Source: Dama dama | Lineage: Eukaryota; Chordata; Mammalia; Artiodactyla; Cervidae | Length of the DNA stretch: 64,000 nt | Direction: 5' to 3' | Assembly (NCBI RefSeq): GCF_033118175.1 | Contig: NC_083701.1 | Span: forward strand, 71,052,001-71,116,000 | Part shown: in pieces, positions 1-12,690 of the stretch | How the letters are laid out: every line of letters starts with the position of its first letter | Numbering within the stretch: the first letter of the stretch is position 1 | Position numbers and translations under genes: made by a program | Notes under the pieces: generated by a model | Seen by the model: the letters and a program-made list of their open reading frames with translations, nothing else | The model's database searches: none | Told to the model about the DNA's origin: nothing

Positions 1-1341
1 ATAATCAAGAAGTAAAGCCAGTCAGCCATTGGCTGAAGGTTTCCAAGAGATTTTTAGGTACGTCAGTAGCTATGACTTTGGTATCTTTGGGGTTCTACGA
101 GGATCTCAATTTTGCTCCTCTTTGTCTCATATACAATGTGTTCCTTCATGTGACTTTGGTATTGAAATGCTCCCCAACCCACACACCTTCAAATATTGAG
201 TGGCCTAAAAGACTTAGTAACAGATAAGATCAGTTCTAAAGTTCTAAACATAAAGACTCTTTTACCTTTGTTGCTATCTTTCTCAAAATTGTCTTTTCTC
301 CCTTCTTATTGAAGTAGAAAATCCAAAAGCAAAAATTTAGGTACAGGCCCAGGGAAGAGGAGTCAAAGAGGCTTCTTTTGCTTTCTTCCCATTTAGGCTT
401 TTAGGCCAACAGAACAAAAGGAGTCCTTTTAAAACTCCATGACTCAGTCTTGCCCACTAGAGCTCTGGGATAAAAACAGATTTATTGTAAAGAATGCATG
501 TGTGTGCTTAGACTTTCCTACTAGTCCCCGAGGAATAAGAAGATGGATGATTTTTCAGGGACTTGAGGGTCCCTCCAAAGCCTCTTTTTATCAAAGATCT
601 AACAGAAAACAACAGCATGCTGGCTTCTTCAAGAAATATACCCAAATAACTTGAAATAATTTTGTTGCTCCACATTCATCCTCTTTTTTTCCCCTTTAGG
701 GAGGAGAATAATATCACAGAACATTGATTAAGCCGCTTTGTTCAAGAGTCAAAGTTTTCCAAGGAACAATTCACACAGGGTTCTCTCCTCTTTTGTAGGA
801 CAGGGCAAGGGGTGTGGAGGCACTTTGGGGCTGTCCTCTCCCCCTCCTCACTCTCCCTAAGTTTGGAGCACAAGAAGTTAACTTCAGCAATGCATAGGAG
901 AGCTAACAGGGGTCTCTTGTTTGGCACTCTTTCCATTTACACTAGTGCCCACTGGCGTATTAGGATTCCCTTTGCGGCATTAAAAGTGAGAGAGCAATCC
1001 TTGGAGCCTGCTTTAGCTTGAAGTTATTTAGGCCTAATAAGCTAAAGAAATAGAGACCTTTCATGTGTTCAGCCCAATTTATTTTACTAGAGCTTTGTAC
1101 TCTGGTTCTAAGCCAAATTCCCAGCTATTATATAATTTTTTTTTTTACTATTGTTTGGTTATTTTTGCCCTTGAAATCTGCTTTATAAGAAGATACCTCT
1201 CAGAAGTATGAGGGAAGGAGTTAATTGGTTGAGCTAAGTTCAGCGGTACCCCTGAACTTCATGATTGATATCTAGCACCCCAATCTCATTCAAATTTCTA
1301 AACAAAGTAAGCATGAATAATTGATTTAAAAGTGAAAATGT
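1..1341. other. Intergenic DNA, no gene seen
   Basis: A/T-rich sequence with no long open frame, no splice-framed coding stretch and no clear interspersed repeat. Short open frames here are what chance would give. Confidence 0.6.
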
Positions 1342-1518
1342 GGGAATTCCCTGGTGGTCCAGTGGCTAAGACTCTGTGCTCCCAATGCAGGAGGCCTGGG
1401 CTTGATCCCTCTCTGAGAAACTAGATTCCACACGCTGCAATACAGAGTTATCACGCCGCAACTGAAGTTCCTGTGTGCCACAACCAAGATGTGGTGCAGC
1501 TAAATTAATTAATTAAAA
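1342..1518 (+). mobile_element. CHR-type tRNA-derived SINE
   Basis: Starts with the typical GGGAATTCCCTGGTGGTCCA head. A degraded tRNA-like core follows (GCTTGATCCC, the B-box position), then a tail about the CACACGCTGCAA/ACAACCAAGATG region, ending in an A/T-rich TTAATTAATTAAAA tract. This head and tail belong to the CHR SINE group of cetartiodactyls, which lacks the Bov-A body. It is a repeat, not a tRNA gene. Confidence 0.8.
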
Positions 1519-3685
1519 TGCTCTTTTCGTTTGCAGGATTTTACTGATACTGGTCCCTGTAAAGGCCTCAACCGCAGAGTATACAGAGCAGTAAAATTTT
1601 TACAAACCAGTCCACAAAGTTCAACAAAATCTTGATAATGAACTTAAGACTCCCCAGACTGAATAGATGATACCTATGCTGCTACCCACAACTGTTCATG
1701 AGCCACTCCGTCTGCTTCGCTAGGCTTAGAATTAGAGAACTATTATCCATTAAGTTAGATACAAATGATTTGAATACTGGTAATAAAATGTATCTTGAGT
1801 CATGTCACAGCCATATGATTGATACTGTATAATGAATAAAACCACCAATTGCTATAACATGCCAGGGTTTCCCAAAACAAATGCTAAAGATTATCCATTG
1901 CACATATATTTAGAAATAGTTGTTTCCAGCAAGAGCATCCTGTAAATTCTGACTTTTGTACACTGAATCTCAGAGCTCTCAACCTGTATGTTTTTATTTC
2001 TTGCTCCTAGCAATCCTATGAGGTGAGTAGGAAGCCATGGCTATTCCTTTAGTAAAGCTGCCATGCTCAGCCGGCTGTTCTCATTTATCATTTCTAGTCT
2101 GGAAATGCATTTAAATTTTACAGTAATTTGAAAATGAAGCAAAAATATTAGTTTTATAAAATAGACCACACAAACTAAAGCTGGAACCATATGGATATTG
2201 AGGCTATGATAAAGATCAGGTAATGAGGTGAGGTGGTTTTGTATTTATTCAAAAAGGGCATGGATTTAGCTGATAACAATTGTTCTACTTTTTCCTAGAT
2301 GATCTCATCCACTGGCATGGCCTTCTAAAGTATACATCCCCTTGCTGAATTTCTCTCTTATCTTCTAACTGGTATTTTCGTTTGCTTGCTGAACAACTCT
2401 CTGGGTGGGGGGAATGCCAGCTTGATTCATATTATCTTAAGGTATGAATGGGGCTGGTGTGACAGGCTGAGGTTCTTTGGCAACATCTGGAGATAAGTAA
2501 GCTAAAGAAGGCAATTTATACAGGCAACAAAGCATAGGGCCTACATCAAATATGATACACTAAAACTAGTTTATTCTTTATAATACATTTCCTCTATTTG
2601 TGACAAGTATTATGAATTGGTTTTAATTCCATTATTTTTTTTATTTAACAGTCCCCAAGTCAGGTAAATAAATCATGAGGCTAAAAACAGAAAACTTCAA
2701 ATAAGCACAATTTACCAGCTGATTGATCCACGATGGCCAGTAGCCCTCCCATAGATGAAGTACCTCTATAGACATTACCAAAACATGACATGAGGTTATC
2801 TGGTATTATACTAAAATGTGTAAATAGTTAAAAAATAATTGCAAAGCAGGTGCAAAAGCAAACAGGGTAACTGATAGTTTACAACCAAAATAATGATTAT
2901 CCCTTAATTTTTAGGTAACTAGTGTTTCAAAAATTAATTAGCAAAAAAACAGAAAGTGGAAACAAGAACTCCTGTTTAAAGTAAGACAAAAAATCATATA
3001 GACCTTTCTATGAGGTTTTAACAATCCTTCAAAATCTTATGATCATAACTCCTACTGGCTTCAATAGACAACACTTTTGTGTAAACTCACCTGGGAGGTA
3101 CATTCTTCCAAGGTTATTTTCAAGAAAATATGTATTTGCACAAAGAAGTTTTTCTTTAGTATTTGTCTATGCTTGCCCGTATTTTCATTTAACAATGTAT
3201 CATAATAGCAATCATTGTTTCACCTAGTAAAGCATTTTTTTTCAATTTTTCTCAGAATATGAGTGTTTTTAAAGTGGATGTTTTAAGTCTTAAAAACAAA
3301 ACTCTGTTCTTTGTCCCATTTGAATTTTTCTTTTTTGTATTTTGAGTTTGAAATTTGACACTTGTAAAGCAATATTACTAGTTTCATATTTCTCTATATT
3401 TTATTTGAAATCATCTATATGAAAAGTTGGCTGAAAAACTGTGAAAAAAAGATTCATTCCAAGAAGCAAAATGGTTTTTATTACAACAAAAATCTTAGAG
3501 TGAAAAAACAGAAACACCAACACAAAACTGAGTTTGTGGTTTCTCATTACCTGTGTAGTGTTTAAAAAGTACTCCTAGCTGTGTTAATTTCATAGAAATA
3601 TGGATTTCATGTTACCTTTCTAAAGAGGTTAACAATTTATCAAACACTATATTATGAAATACCAGTATTACGGAGATGCAAGTGC
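1519..3685. other. Intergenic A/T-rich DNA, nothing recognised
   Basis: No coding signature and no repeat recognisable by eye, apart from short A or T runs. Very old repeats would need a library search to see. Confidence 0.5.
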
Positions 3686-3886
3686 AAGGGTTAGTCGTTC
3701 ATCATGTCCAACTCTTTGCGATCCCATGTAGCCCGCCAGGCTCCTCCATCCATGGGATTCTCTAGGCAAGAATACTGGAGTGGGTTGCCATTCCCTTCTC
3801 CAGGGGATCCTCCCGACCCAGGGATCGAACCCCGGGTCTCCTGCATGGCAGGCAGACTTTTTACTGTCTGAGCACCAGGGAAGCCC
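3686..3886 (-). mobile_element. Bov-tA SINE
   Basis: On the minus strand it reads GGGCTTCCCTGGTGCTCAG, a tRNA-like B box (GGTTCGATCCC type), then the Bov-A body (CACTCCAGTATTCTTGCC). Similar 13-bp sequences flank it (3666-3678 TATTACGGAGATG and 3887-3899 TATTATTGAGATG). These look like a target-site duplication with two differences. Confidence 0.93.
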
Positions 3887-4521
3887 TATTATTGAGATGA
3901 GCTCTATACAAAATTTAGCAGCAAAAAGACAATAAAAGTGACACTCATCTACAAATGTATACAAATACACGCCAAGTCTCTACCTAATAAATTACCAACC
4001 ACTCTATGGCTTTCTAAGATCATTAAGTAAGTACCTAGGCATGTATATAAAAATATAATTTCAGCACTATTTTTAAAATTCATCTTAAAGTTGAGTATGT
4101 CAGTGATACCATTTGACTTTTTTCCATTGAGATTACAGTTTCTGAACATCCTTGTGAATATTTATTACTTAAAATGAATTTGAATTGAATAAAAAATGTT
4201 TAGAATGTTGGTTTCTTTTTGCCTGCTTGCCTTAGGATTGGTAAGAAGAAAAGGAGCTCTTCAGTGCTACTTTTGTCCTATGAACACATCTAAGTATAAA
4301 TTTCTTAGAATGGATTCCCTAGAAAAGGTCCTCCCATCTCTCCATCCGGTCATGGTGAAGACAACCGTGGTCTCAGCGTCTTCACTTGAGGAGGAACTTT
4401 AGCAACCCCACTGCAACCTCCCTAAGCTTACTCACATTTGTAGAATAAGGTCAATACCTTAAATTGCAAATAAACACAAACAAACATCAAAACCAATTAA
4501 ATTTTTATAATCGAGAGGATA
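3887..4521. other. Intergenic DNA, nothing recognised
   Basis: No coding or repeat signature visible. Confidence 0.5.
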
Positions 4522-4530
4522 GAAAGCATT

Positions 4531-4796
4531 GGGGAGAAGGCAGTGGCAACCCGCTCCAGTACTCTTGCCTGGAAAATCCCATGGACGGCCGTAGCCTGGT
4601 GGGTTGCAGTCCATGGGGTCGCTAAGAGTCAGACACGACTGAGCGACTTCACTTTCCTGCATTGGAGAAGGAAATGGCAACCCACTCCAGTGTTCTTGCC
4701 TGGAGAATCCCAGGGACGGGGGAGCGTGGTGGGCTGCCGTCTATGGGGTCACACAGAGTCGGACACGACTGAAGTGACTTAGCAGCAGCAGCAGCG
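4531..4796 (+). mobile_element. Bov-A2 SINE (dimer)
   Basis: Two tandem Bov-A monomers, each with the CAACCC(A/G)CTCCAGT box and an AGTC(A/G)GACACGACTGA end. The element ends in the usual (AGC)n tail at about 4781-4795. A perfect 9-bp target-site duplication, GAAAGCATT, lies at 4522-4530 and 4797-4805. There is no tRNA head, which separates it from Bov-tA. Confidence 0.95.
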
Positions 4797-4931
4797 GAAA
4801 GCATTAAGATTTTTAAAATTCACTCACAACCAACACCCAAAGGAGAGCATTTTGGTGTATTTTGTTCTAGTATTTTTATGACAGTTATTTTCAGTATTTA
4901 TTTCTTACATAGTATGTCTTCATTTTGGTGT

Positions 4932-5566
4932 CATGGCAAACAGAGACATCATTTTGCCAACAAAAGTCGAGTCAAGGCTATGATTTTTCCAGTAGTCATG
5001 TATTGATGTGTGGAGAAGGCAATGGCAACCCACTCCAGTACTCTTGCCTAGAGAATCCCAGGGACGACAGAGACTGGTAGGCTGCCGTCTAGGGGGTCGC
5101 ACAGAGTTGGACATGACTGACGCCTCTTAGCAGCAGCAGCAGCATGTATGGATGTGAGAGTTGGACTATAAAGAAAGCTGAACGCTAAAGAATTGATGCT
5201 TTCAAACTGTGGTGCTGGAGAAGACTCTTGAGAGTCCCTTGGACAGCAAGGAGATCCAACCAGTCCATCCTAAAGGAGATCAGTCCTGAGTATTCATTGG
5301 AAGGACTGATGCTGAAGCTGAAACTCCAATACTTTGGCCACTTGATGCAAAGAGTTGACTCATTAGAAAAGACCCTGATGCTGGGAAAGATTGAAGGTGG
5401 GAGAAGGGGACGACAGAGGATGAGATGGTTGGATGGCATCACTGACTTCATGGACATGAGTTTGAATAAATTCTGGAAGTTGGTGATGGACAGGGAGGTC
5501 TGGCATGCTGCAGTCCAAGGGGTCGCAAAGAGTTGGACATGCCTGAGTGACTGAACTGAACTAAAG
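4932..5566 (+). mobile_element. BovB LINE fragment (3' part, sense)
   Basis: The plus strand encodes the end of the BovB reverse transcriptase ORF (RDIILPTKV-like and YGCESWTIKKAE-like stretches, then PWTARRSNQSILKEISPEYS). It continues into the BovB 3' UTR and ends in the ACTGAACTGAACT tail. It is 5'-truncated, has stops and is split by the SINE at 5011-5142, so it cannot be active. Confidence 0.93.
5011..5142 (+). mobile_element. Bov-A monomer SINE inside BovB
   Basis: A single Bov-A unit with an (AGC)n tail interrupts the BovB fragment. A 14-bp target-site duplication with one mismatch flanks it (CATGTATTGATGTG at 4997-5010, CATGTATGGATGTG at 5143-5156). Removing the unit and one copy makes the BovB sequence continuous, so it inserted after the BovB. 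Confidence 0.93.
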
Positions 5567-6035
5567 ACTGCCTAGCATAAAAAAAGAATATTATACAAGT
5601 TCAGCATTAAAGGAAAACTTAAAGGTGGGTCAAAATTTTAAATAGACTAAAATACTAGGGGAGTTGTGAGGGGGTAGAATTAGATCTTCACATTACCTAT
5701 GCCACATTGAAGACAGGGTATTTAAGGAAAAATGCCTTTCCCGATAAAAGAACCTAGTAGTGATCTTAGGTTCCAAAATAAAATTTAGAGGTGACTTTGA
5801 CATAGATTCCATATTGTTTAGTGGTTTATCTGTAATACCAGGAAGGAAATAATTCTTTAGGGTACTGTGTAGCCTGTTGCCCTGACATGAAACTAATATG
5901 GGGGACAATCTTGGATTGCTCATACAAAAGTCTAAATGCAGCCCAAGGTATAATGCTCAAAGCGTTCTTCCAGTTGTGACCACAGGACAAATTGTTGCAT
6001 TGTTTTAACCCGAAGAATGGCTCCAGTAAATATGT
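5567..6035. other. Intergenic DNA, nothing recognised
   Basis: No coding or repeat signature visible. Confidence 0.5.
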
Positions 6036-6238
6036 TAGTGTTAATCACTTAGTCGTGTCCAACTCTGCCTCCCCATGGACTGTAGTCCACCAGGCTCCTT
6101 CGTACATGGGATTTTCCAGGCAAGAATACTGGAGTGGGTTGCCACTTCCTTCTCCAGGGTATCTTCCCAACCCAGGGATCGAACCCAGGTCTCCTTCATT
6201 TCAGGCAGATTCTTTACCGTCTGAGCCATGAGGGAAGG
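6036..6238 (-). mobile_element. Bov-tA SINE
   Basis: Minus-strand Bov-tA with a CCTTCCCTCATGGCTCAGAC head, a GGTTCGATCCC B box near 6175 and the Bov-A body up to the AGTTGGACACGACT end at about 6050. Confidence 0.93.
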
Positions 6239-6750
6239 TCCAAATATTAAAAGGTGGATTTTATAAACTGGGATGTGAGGAGGAATTATGAGCAATAATT
6301 CCTTCACTTAAGAAAAATTCTCTTTGTTAAACAATTCTAAACCTTAAATTGGAGATTTTCACTGGTTAGAAGGGAATGGTATTTCATCAACTTGTAAGAA
6401 CAAATATACGAAAACAGGAGTCCAGATCCACAATAATCCTAACTTCTATTCTTTTGTATTCAGTTTTAAAGGAGATAGGTCAGATTATTTTGTGTAAACC
6501 AACAAAAATTTAACCATAGTATTTTATTTTAAACATTGGTTTTCTTATACATGGCAGTATTAGTTCCTGTACTTATTGATAGTTATTAACTAAATTCAAG
6601 ACCTATTCACCTTTATTTGACCAATTATTGAAGAACTGTTTTCCAAAGAACAGAAGAATTAACAAATATATTAAAAGTGTTCATATGATTTCTTGGTACT
6701 TAATATAATAGTTATTGCTAAAACGTATATAAAATGTTTGCCCTTCAAGT
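6239..6750. other. Intergenic A/T-rich DNA, nothing recognised
   Basis: No coding or repeat signature visible. Confidence 0.5.
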
Positions 6751-8664
6751 TCTTTTCTTCTTGTTATAATTTTTTAAATTGAAGTATAGTGGATTTACAA
6801 TGTTGCACCAATTTCTGTTGTACAGCAAAATGACTGTTATACACATATAGTTATATGGATTCCTTATAAATATATATATTTTTTCCATTATGATCTACCA
6901 CAGGATATTGAACACAGGTTCCTGTGCTATACAGTAGGACCTTGCTGTTTATCTATCCTATATATAATAGTTTAATCTGCTAATCCCACACTCCCAAGCC
7001 CTTTCCTCACCTACCCTTCTCCCCTTTGGCAACCAAAAGTTTGTTCCCTATGAGTCTGTTTGTTTTGTAGATATGTTCATTTGTGCCAAATTTTAGATTC
7101 CATATATAAGTAATATCATATGGTATTTGTCTTTCTCTTTGACTTACTTCACTAGTATGATAATCTCTAGTCATCTCTATGTTGCTGCAACTGGCATTAT
7201 TTCATTCTTCTTTGTGGCTGAGTAGTATTACCTTATGTATATTCATCAAAGATATTGACATGTAATTTTCTTTTTTGGTGGTGTCTTTTTCTGGTTTTGG
7301 TGTCAGAGTGATGATGGCTTCATAGAATGTCATTGGGAGTATTCCCTCCTCTTCAGATTTTTGGAAGAGTTTGAAAAGTATTGGGATGACTTCTATGTTT
7401 GGTAGAATTTGCCTTTGAAGCCATCTGGAACTGGACTTTAGTTTGTAGGGATTTTTTTTTTTTACTGCTACAGATTCTATTTCACTTATAGTGATCAGTC
7501 TGCTCAAATCATCTATGTATTCTTGATTCAATTTTTATGGGCTTTATCTTTCTAAAAAGTTGTCCATTTCTTCTAGATTGTCAATTTTGTTGGCATATAA
7601 TTTATCATAGTAATCTCTGAGGGTTTTTTGTATTTCTTGGTATCAGTTGAGAGTTCTCCTTTTTAAATTCTTATTTGATTTGGGTTCTCTCTTTTCTTGT
7701 TGGTGAGCCTGGTCTGAGGTTTGCCAAATTCATTTACCATTTCAAAGAACCAGGTCTTGGTTTTATTGATTTTTTTTTCCTATATTTTAAAATCTATTTC
7801 ATTTCTTTCCTCTCTGATCTTTATTATTTCCTTCATTCTACTGTTTTTTTTTTTTGTTTGTTTGTTTGTTCTTTTTCTAAATCACTTAGATGGTAGGTTT
7901 GGTTGTTAACTTGAGATCTTTCTGTTTTTTTCATGAAGGCCTGTATTGTTATGAACTTCCCTCTAAGAATTTCTTTTGCTACATGCCATAGATTTTTTAT
8001 GGTTGTGTTTTCATTGTAATTTCTCTGAAGGTATTTTTTAATTTCCTTTTTTATTTCCTTGTTGACTCATTGGAATTTTAGTAGCATGTTGTTAATAGTC
8101 TCCAAAAAACGCATTTTTTTCCTCATTTCCTGTGGTTAATTTCTAATTTAATATCATTATGGTCAGGGGGGAGAAGGAAATGGCAACCCACTCCAGTATT
8201 CTTGCCTGGAGAATCCTGTGGACAGAGGAGCCTGGTGAGCTGCTGTCCATGGGGTCACACAGAGTCGGACACTACTGAAGTGACTTAGCATGTATGCATG
8301 CATTGAAGAAGGAAATGGCAACCCACTCCAGTATTCTTGCCTGCAGAATCCCAGGGACAGAGGAGCCTGGTGGGCTGCTGTCCATGGGGTCACGCAGAGT
8401 CGGATACGACTAAAGCGACTTAGCATGCATGCATGGTCAGAAGAGAGGCTTGAAATAATTTCTTAAATTTGTTGAGGTTAGTTCTGTGCCCATGTATGTG
8501 GTCAATCCTAGAGAATGTTCCATATATCTTTGAAAAGTATTTCTATTCTGTTTTTTTAAAATGCAATATCCTGAAAATATCAATTAAATCTGTTCTCTGG
8601 TATCACTTAGGATCTCTGTTTCCATATTATTTCTCTGTCTGGAAGATCTGTCCATTGATATATT
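6751..8664 (-). mobile_element. L1 LINE remnant (3' UTR and ORF2 end, antisense)
   Basis: The left part (6751-7240) is antisense L1 3' UTR-like text (for example CTGTGCTATACAGTAGGACC). From about 7240 the minus strand gives degraded L1 ORF2 reverse-transcriptase fragments, with phrases such as SRLITISEIES and FYEAIITLTPKPEKDT. Multiple stops and frameshifts make it a dead copy. It is split by the Bov-A2 at 8167-8432 and abuts a BovB at 8665. Confidence 0.88.
8167..8432 (+). mobile_element. Bov-A2 SINE inserted in L1
   Basis: Two Bov-A monomers joined by a TGTATGCATGCAT spacer. A perfect 8-bp target-site duplication, ATGGTCAG, lies at 8159-8166 and 8433-8440, and the L1 sequence resumes directly after it. 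The insertion is younger than the L1. Confidence 0.95.
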
Positions 8665-11600
8665 CAGTTCAGTTCAGTCACTTAGTCATGTCCGACTCTC
8701 TGCGACCCCATGAACTGCAGCACGTGAGGCCTCCCTGTCCATCACCAACCCCCGGAGTCTACCCAAACCCATGTCCATTGAGTTGGTGATGCCATCCAAC
8801 CATCTCATCCTCTGTCCTTCCCTTCTCCTCCTGCCTGCAATCCTTCCCAGCATCAGGGTTTTTTCCAATGAGTCAGCTCTTCACATCAGGTGGCCAAAAT
8901 ATTGGAGTTTCAGCTTCAGCATCAGTCCTTCCAATGAATACCCAGGACTGATCTCTTTTAGGATGGACTGGTTGGATCTCCTTGCTGTCCATGGGACTCT
9001 CAAGAGTCTTCTCCAACACCACAGTTCAAAAGTATCAATTCGTGGGAGGGGGGATCGGGATTGGGAATACATGTAAATCCATGGCTGATTCATATCAATG
9101 TATGACAAAACCCACTGGGAAAAAAAAAAAAAATTAAGTTAAAATGGAACAAAAACAAAAAACAAAAAACAAAAGTATCAATTCTTCTGTGCTCAGCTTT
9201 CTTTATAGTCCAATTCTCACATCCATACAGGATGACTGGAAAAACCATAGCTTTGACTAGACAGACCCTTTGTTGACAAAGTAATGTCTCTGCTTTTTAA
9301 TATGTTGTCTAGGTTGGTCATAACTTTCCTTCCGAGGAGTAAGCATCTTTTAATTTCATGGCTGCAGTCACCATCTGCAGTGATTTTGGAGCCCCCAAAG
9401 ATAAAGTCAGCCACTGTTTCCACTGTTTCCCCATCTATTTCCCATGAAGTGATGGGACCAGATGCCATGATCTTAGTTTTCTGAATGTTGAGCTTCAAGC
9501 CAACTTTTTCACTCTCCTCTTTCACTTTCATCAAGAAGCTCTTTAGTTCTTCACTTTCTGCTATAAGGGTGGTGTCATCTGCATATTTGAGGTTATTGGT
9601 ATTTCTCCTGGCAATCTTGATTCCAGCTTGTGCTTCTTCCAGCCCAGTGTTTCTCATGATGTACTCTGCATATAAGTTAAATAAGCAGGGTGAAATATAA
9701 AGCCTTGACATACTCCTTTTCTTATTTGGAACCAGTCTGTTGTTCCATGTCCAGTTCTAACTGTTGCTTCCTGACCTGCATACAGGTTTCTCAAGAGGCA
9801 CGTCAGGTGGTCTGCTATTCCCATCTCTTTCAGAATTTTCCAGTTTATTGTGATCCACACAGTCAAAGGCTTTGGCATAGCCAATAAAGCAGAAATAGAT
9901 GTTTTTCTGGAACTCTCTTGCTTTTTCGATGATCCAGTGGATGTTGGCAATTTGATCTCTGGTTCCTTTGCCTTTTCTAAAACCAGCTTGAACATCTGGA
10001 ATTCATGGTTCATGTATTTCTGAAGCCTGGCTTGGAGAATTTTGAGCATTACTTTACTAGTGTGGGAGATGAGTGCAACTGTAGGGGAGTTTGAACATTC
10101 TTCAACACTGCCCTTCTTTGGGATTGGAATGAAAACTGACCTTTCGAGTCCTGTAGCCACTGCTGAGTTTTCCACATTTGCTGACATATTGAGTGCAGCA
10201 CTTTCACAGCATCATCTTTTAGGATTTAAAATAGCTCAACTGGAATTCCATCACCTCCACTAGCTTTGTTTGTAGTGATGCTTCCTAAGGCTCACTTGAC
10301 CTCACATTCCAGGATGTCTAGGTGAGTGTGAGTGATCACACCATTGTGATTATCTGGGTTGTGAAGATATTTTTTGTACGGTTCTTCTGTGTATTCTTGC
10401 CTCCTCTTCTTAATATCTTCTGTTTCTGTTAGGTCCATACCATTTCTGTCCTTTATTGAGCCCATCTTTGCATGAAATGTTCCCTATGTATCTCTAATTT
10501 TCTTGAAGAGATCTCTAGTTTTTCTCATTCTATTGTTTTCCTCTATATCTTTGCATTGATTGCTGAGGAAGGCTTTTTTATCTCTCCTTGCTATTCTTTG
10601 GAACTCTGCATTCAAATGGGTATATCTTTCCTTTTCTCCTTTGCTTTTGGTTTCTCTTCTTTTCACAGCTATTTGTAATGCCTCCTCAGATAGCCATTTT
10701 GCTTTTTTGCATTTCTTTTTCTTGGGGATGGTCTTGATTCCTGTCTCCTGTACAATGTCACGAACCTCCATCCATAGTTCATCAGGCACTCTGTTTATCA
10801 GATCTAGTCCCTTAAATCTATTTCTCACTTCCACTGTATAGTCATAAGGGATTTGATAAATTGAATGGTCTAGTGGTTTTCCCCACTTTCTTCAATTTAA
10901 GTCTGAATTTGGCAATAGGAGTTCATGATCTGAGCCACAGTCAGCTCCCAGTTTTGTTTTTTGCTGATTGTATACAGCTTCTCCATCTTTGGCTGCAAGG
11001 AATATAATCAATCTTATTTTGGTGTTGACCATCTGGTGTTGTCCATGTGTGGAGTCTTCTCTTGTGTTGTTGGAAGAGGGTGTTTGGTATTACCAGTGCG
11101 TTCTCTTGGCAGAACTGTATTAGCCTTTGCCCTGCTTCATTCTGTACTCCAAGGCCAAATTTTCTTGTTAGTCCAGGTGTTTCTTGACTTCCTATATTTG
11201 CATTCCAGTCCCCTCTAATGAAAAGGACATATTTTTTTAGGGTTAGTTCTAGAAGGTCTTGTAGGTCTTCATAGTACCATTCAACTTCAGCCTCTTCAGC
11301 ATTACTGGTCAGGGCATAGACTTGAATTACTGTGATGTTAAGTGGTTTGCCTTGGAAATAAACAGAGATCATTCTGTAGTTTTTGAGATTGCATCCACAT
11401 ACTGCATTTTGGATTCTTTTGTTGACTATGATGGCTACTCTGTTTCTTCTAAGGAATTCTTGCCCACTAGTAGATATAATGGTCATCTGAGTTAAATTCA
11501 CCCATTCCAGTCCATTTTAGTTCGCTGATTCCTAAAATGTCAATGTTCACTCTTGCCATCTCATTTGACCACTTGCAATTTGCCTTCATTCATGGACCTA

Positions 11601-11745
11601 TGAATCAGTATTGCAGATTCCTATGCAATATTGCTCTTTACAGCATCGGACCTTACTTCCATCACCAGTCACATCCACAACTGGGTGTTGTTTTTGCTTT
11701 GGCTCTGTCTCTTCATTCTTTTCTGGAGTTAGTTCTCCACTGATC
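8665..11745 (-). mobile_element. BovB (RTE) LINE, nearly full length, inactivated
   Basis: Read on the minus strand, 11501-10941 encodes the APE-type endonuclease: a GDWNANIG motif, then WTTPDGQHQNKIDYI with the catalytic D/Y region. 10834-10484 is the linker to the reverse transcriptase. 10187-9217 is the RT with FYF-type IDYAKAF-like remnants and the YADDT catalytic box. The 3' UTR runs to the CAGTTCAGTTCAG tail at 8665. Several frameshifts and stops separate these blocks, and an L1 end sits inside at 9042-9170. About 3.1 kb remains, close to full BovB length; the extreme 5' region seen in the copy at 34466-37795 is missing. BovB spread horizontally between squamates and ruminants (established knowledge). 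Confidence 0.94.
9042..9170 (+). mobile_element. L1 3'-end insertion inside BovB
   Basis: A short, 5'-truncated, ruminant-type L1 3' end (ATGTAAATCCATGGCTGATT box) with a poly-A and (AAAAAC)n tail. A perfect 14-bp target-site duplication, AAAAGTATCAATTC, lies at 9028-9041 and 9171-9184, typical of L1 target-primed insertion. Confidence 0.92.
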
Positions 11746-12164
11746 TAACAGTGGAGAACAGCGGAGAACACTGATCTCCGCCATAATAAAGTGTCTAATC
11801 AAAGGAGTATTACGAGGGATGATGAAACATCAGCAAACCATTACCAGAGTCAGTAAAGATCTAGAAACTTAAAGGCCACTCAACAAGAACTTTGGGCATG
11901 GAAGAATTCAGTTACTAACAAAACATAGTGAAGCTGGGTTGGGCAGAGATAAATACCTTGACCACCTCTCACTCTACTATCTTCCAGTCTTCTGGTGCCT
12001 CTCATTGGTCAAACCTAACTGGAAACCCAGAGCACAATGAAGATTGAGTGATGGCAAACTCCAGAAGTCAACCTCCGGAGATGCACCTCAAGGCAGGAAA
12101 GAGTAGAGAATGAATCCAGATGGAGGATCAGTGAAAAATAACCAGCAGACAAGCACAGTACCTA
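11746..12164. other. Intergenic DNA, nothing recognised
   Basis: Begins with a short imperfect repeat (GTGGAGAACAGCGGAGAACA) just outside the BovB end. No coding signature is seen. Confidence 0.5.
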
Positions 12165-12690
12165 CTATCTCCTTCATTCACTTAAACAGTATTTTGCATG
12201 CCAGGAACTATTCTCCAGATACAGGGGATCATAAGACAGGAAAAGATGCTCATTTTCATAGTGTTTTCATTCTCTTTGGGAAGGCAGATGGTAACACAAT
12301 ATCCACACAAGACTATTTCAAATGGTAGATGCAATGAAGGAAAGGAGTATTATGACTCTAACATATATGAGGCAATGGCAGAAGAGCTTAACGTGAATAA
12401 GAAGAAAGGAATAACAAGAAAGCTTTATAAGAGGAAGGGGAAGAGTACTGAAACAAGAGATCAGCCAAGAAAGACTGTAAGCTTCTGAAGTTGAAACCAG
12501 TTTGGTTTATTCAAGAGATAGGAGACCATTGTGACTGAAGGAAGGGTCATAGGAGAGGAAGTAGGAACATAGGCAAAGGCTAGATCATAATGGTCTTTGT
12601 AGGCCAGGCAAGGAGTTGGGTGTTTTTGCTAAAGCAACAGAAAGGTTTTAGGCACAGGGTGGGAAGTTAGAGTGTTTGCAGGTTAACACA
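12165..12690 (-). mobile_element. L2 LINE remnant
   Basis: Plus-strand text such as TTTTGCATGCCAGGAACTAT and GGTCTTTGTAGGCCAGGCAA resembles the reverse complement of the L2 3' region. It is diverged and broken, and open frames here are chance frames. Confidence 0.6.

Noticed and set aside
9217..11501. Reverse-transcriptase and endonuclease frames as host genes
   Set aside because: They are pieces of one BovB with frameshifts, stops and a repeat tail.
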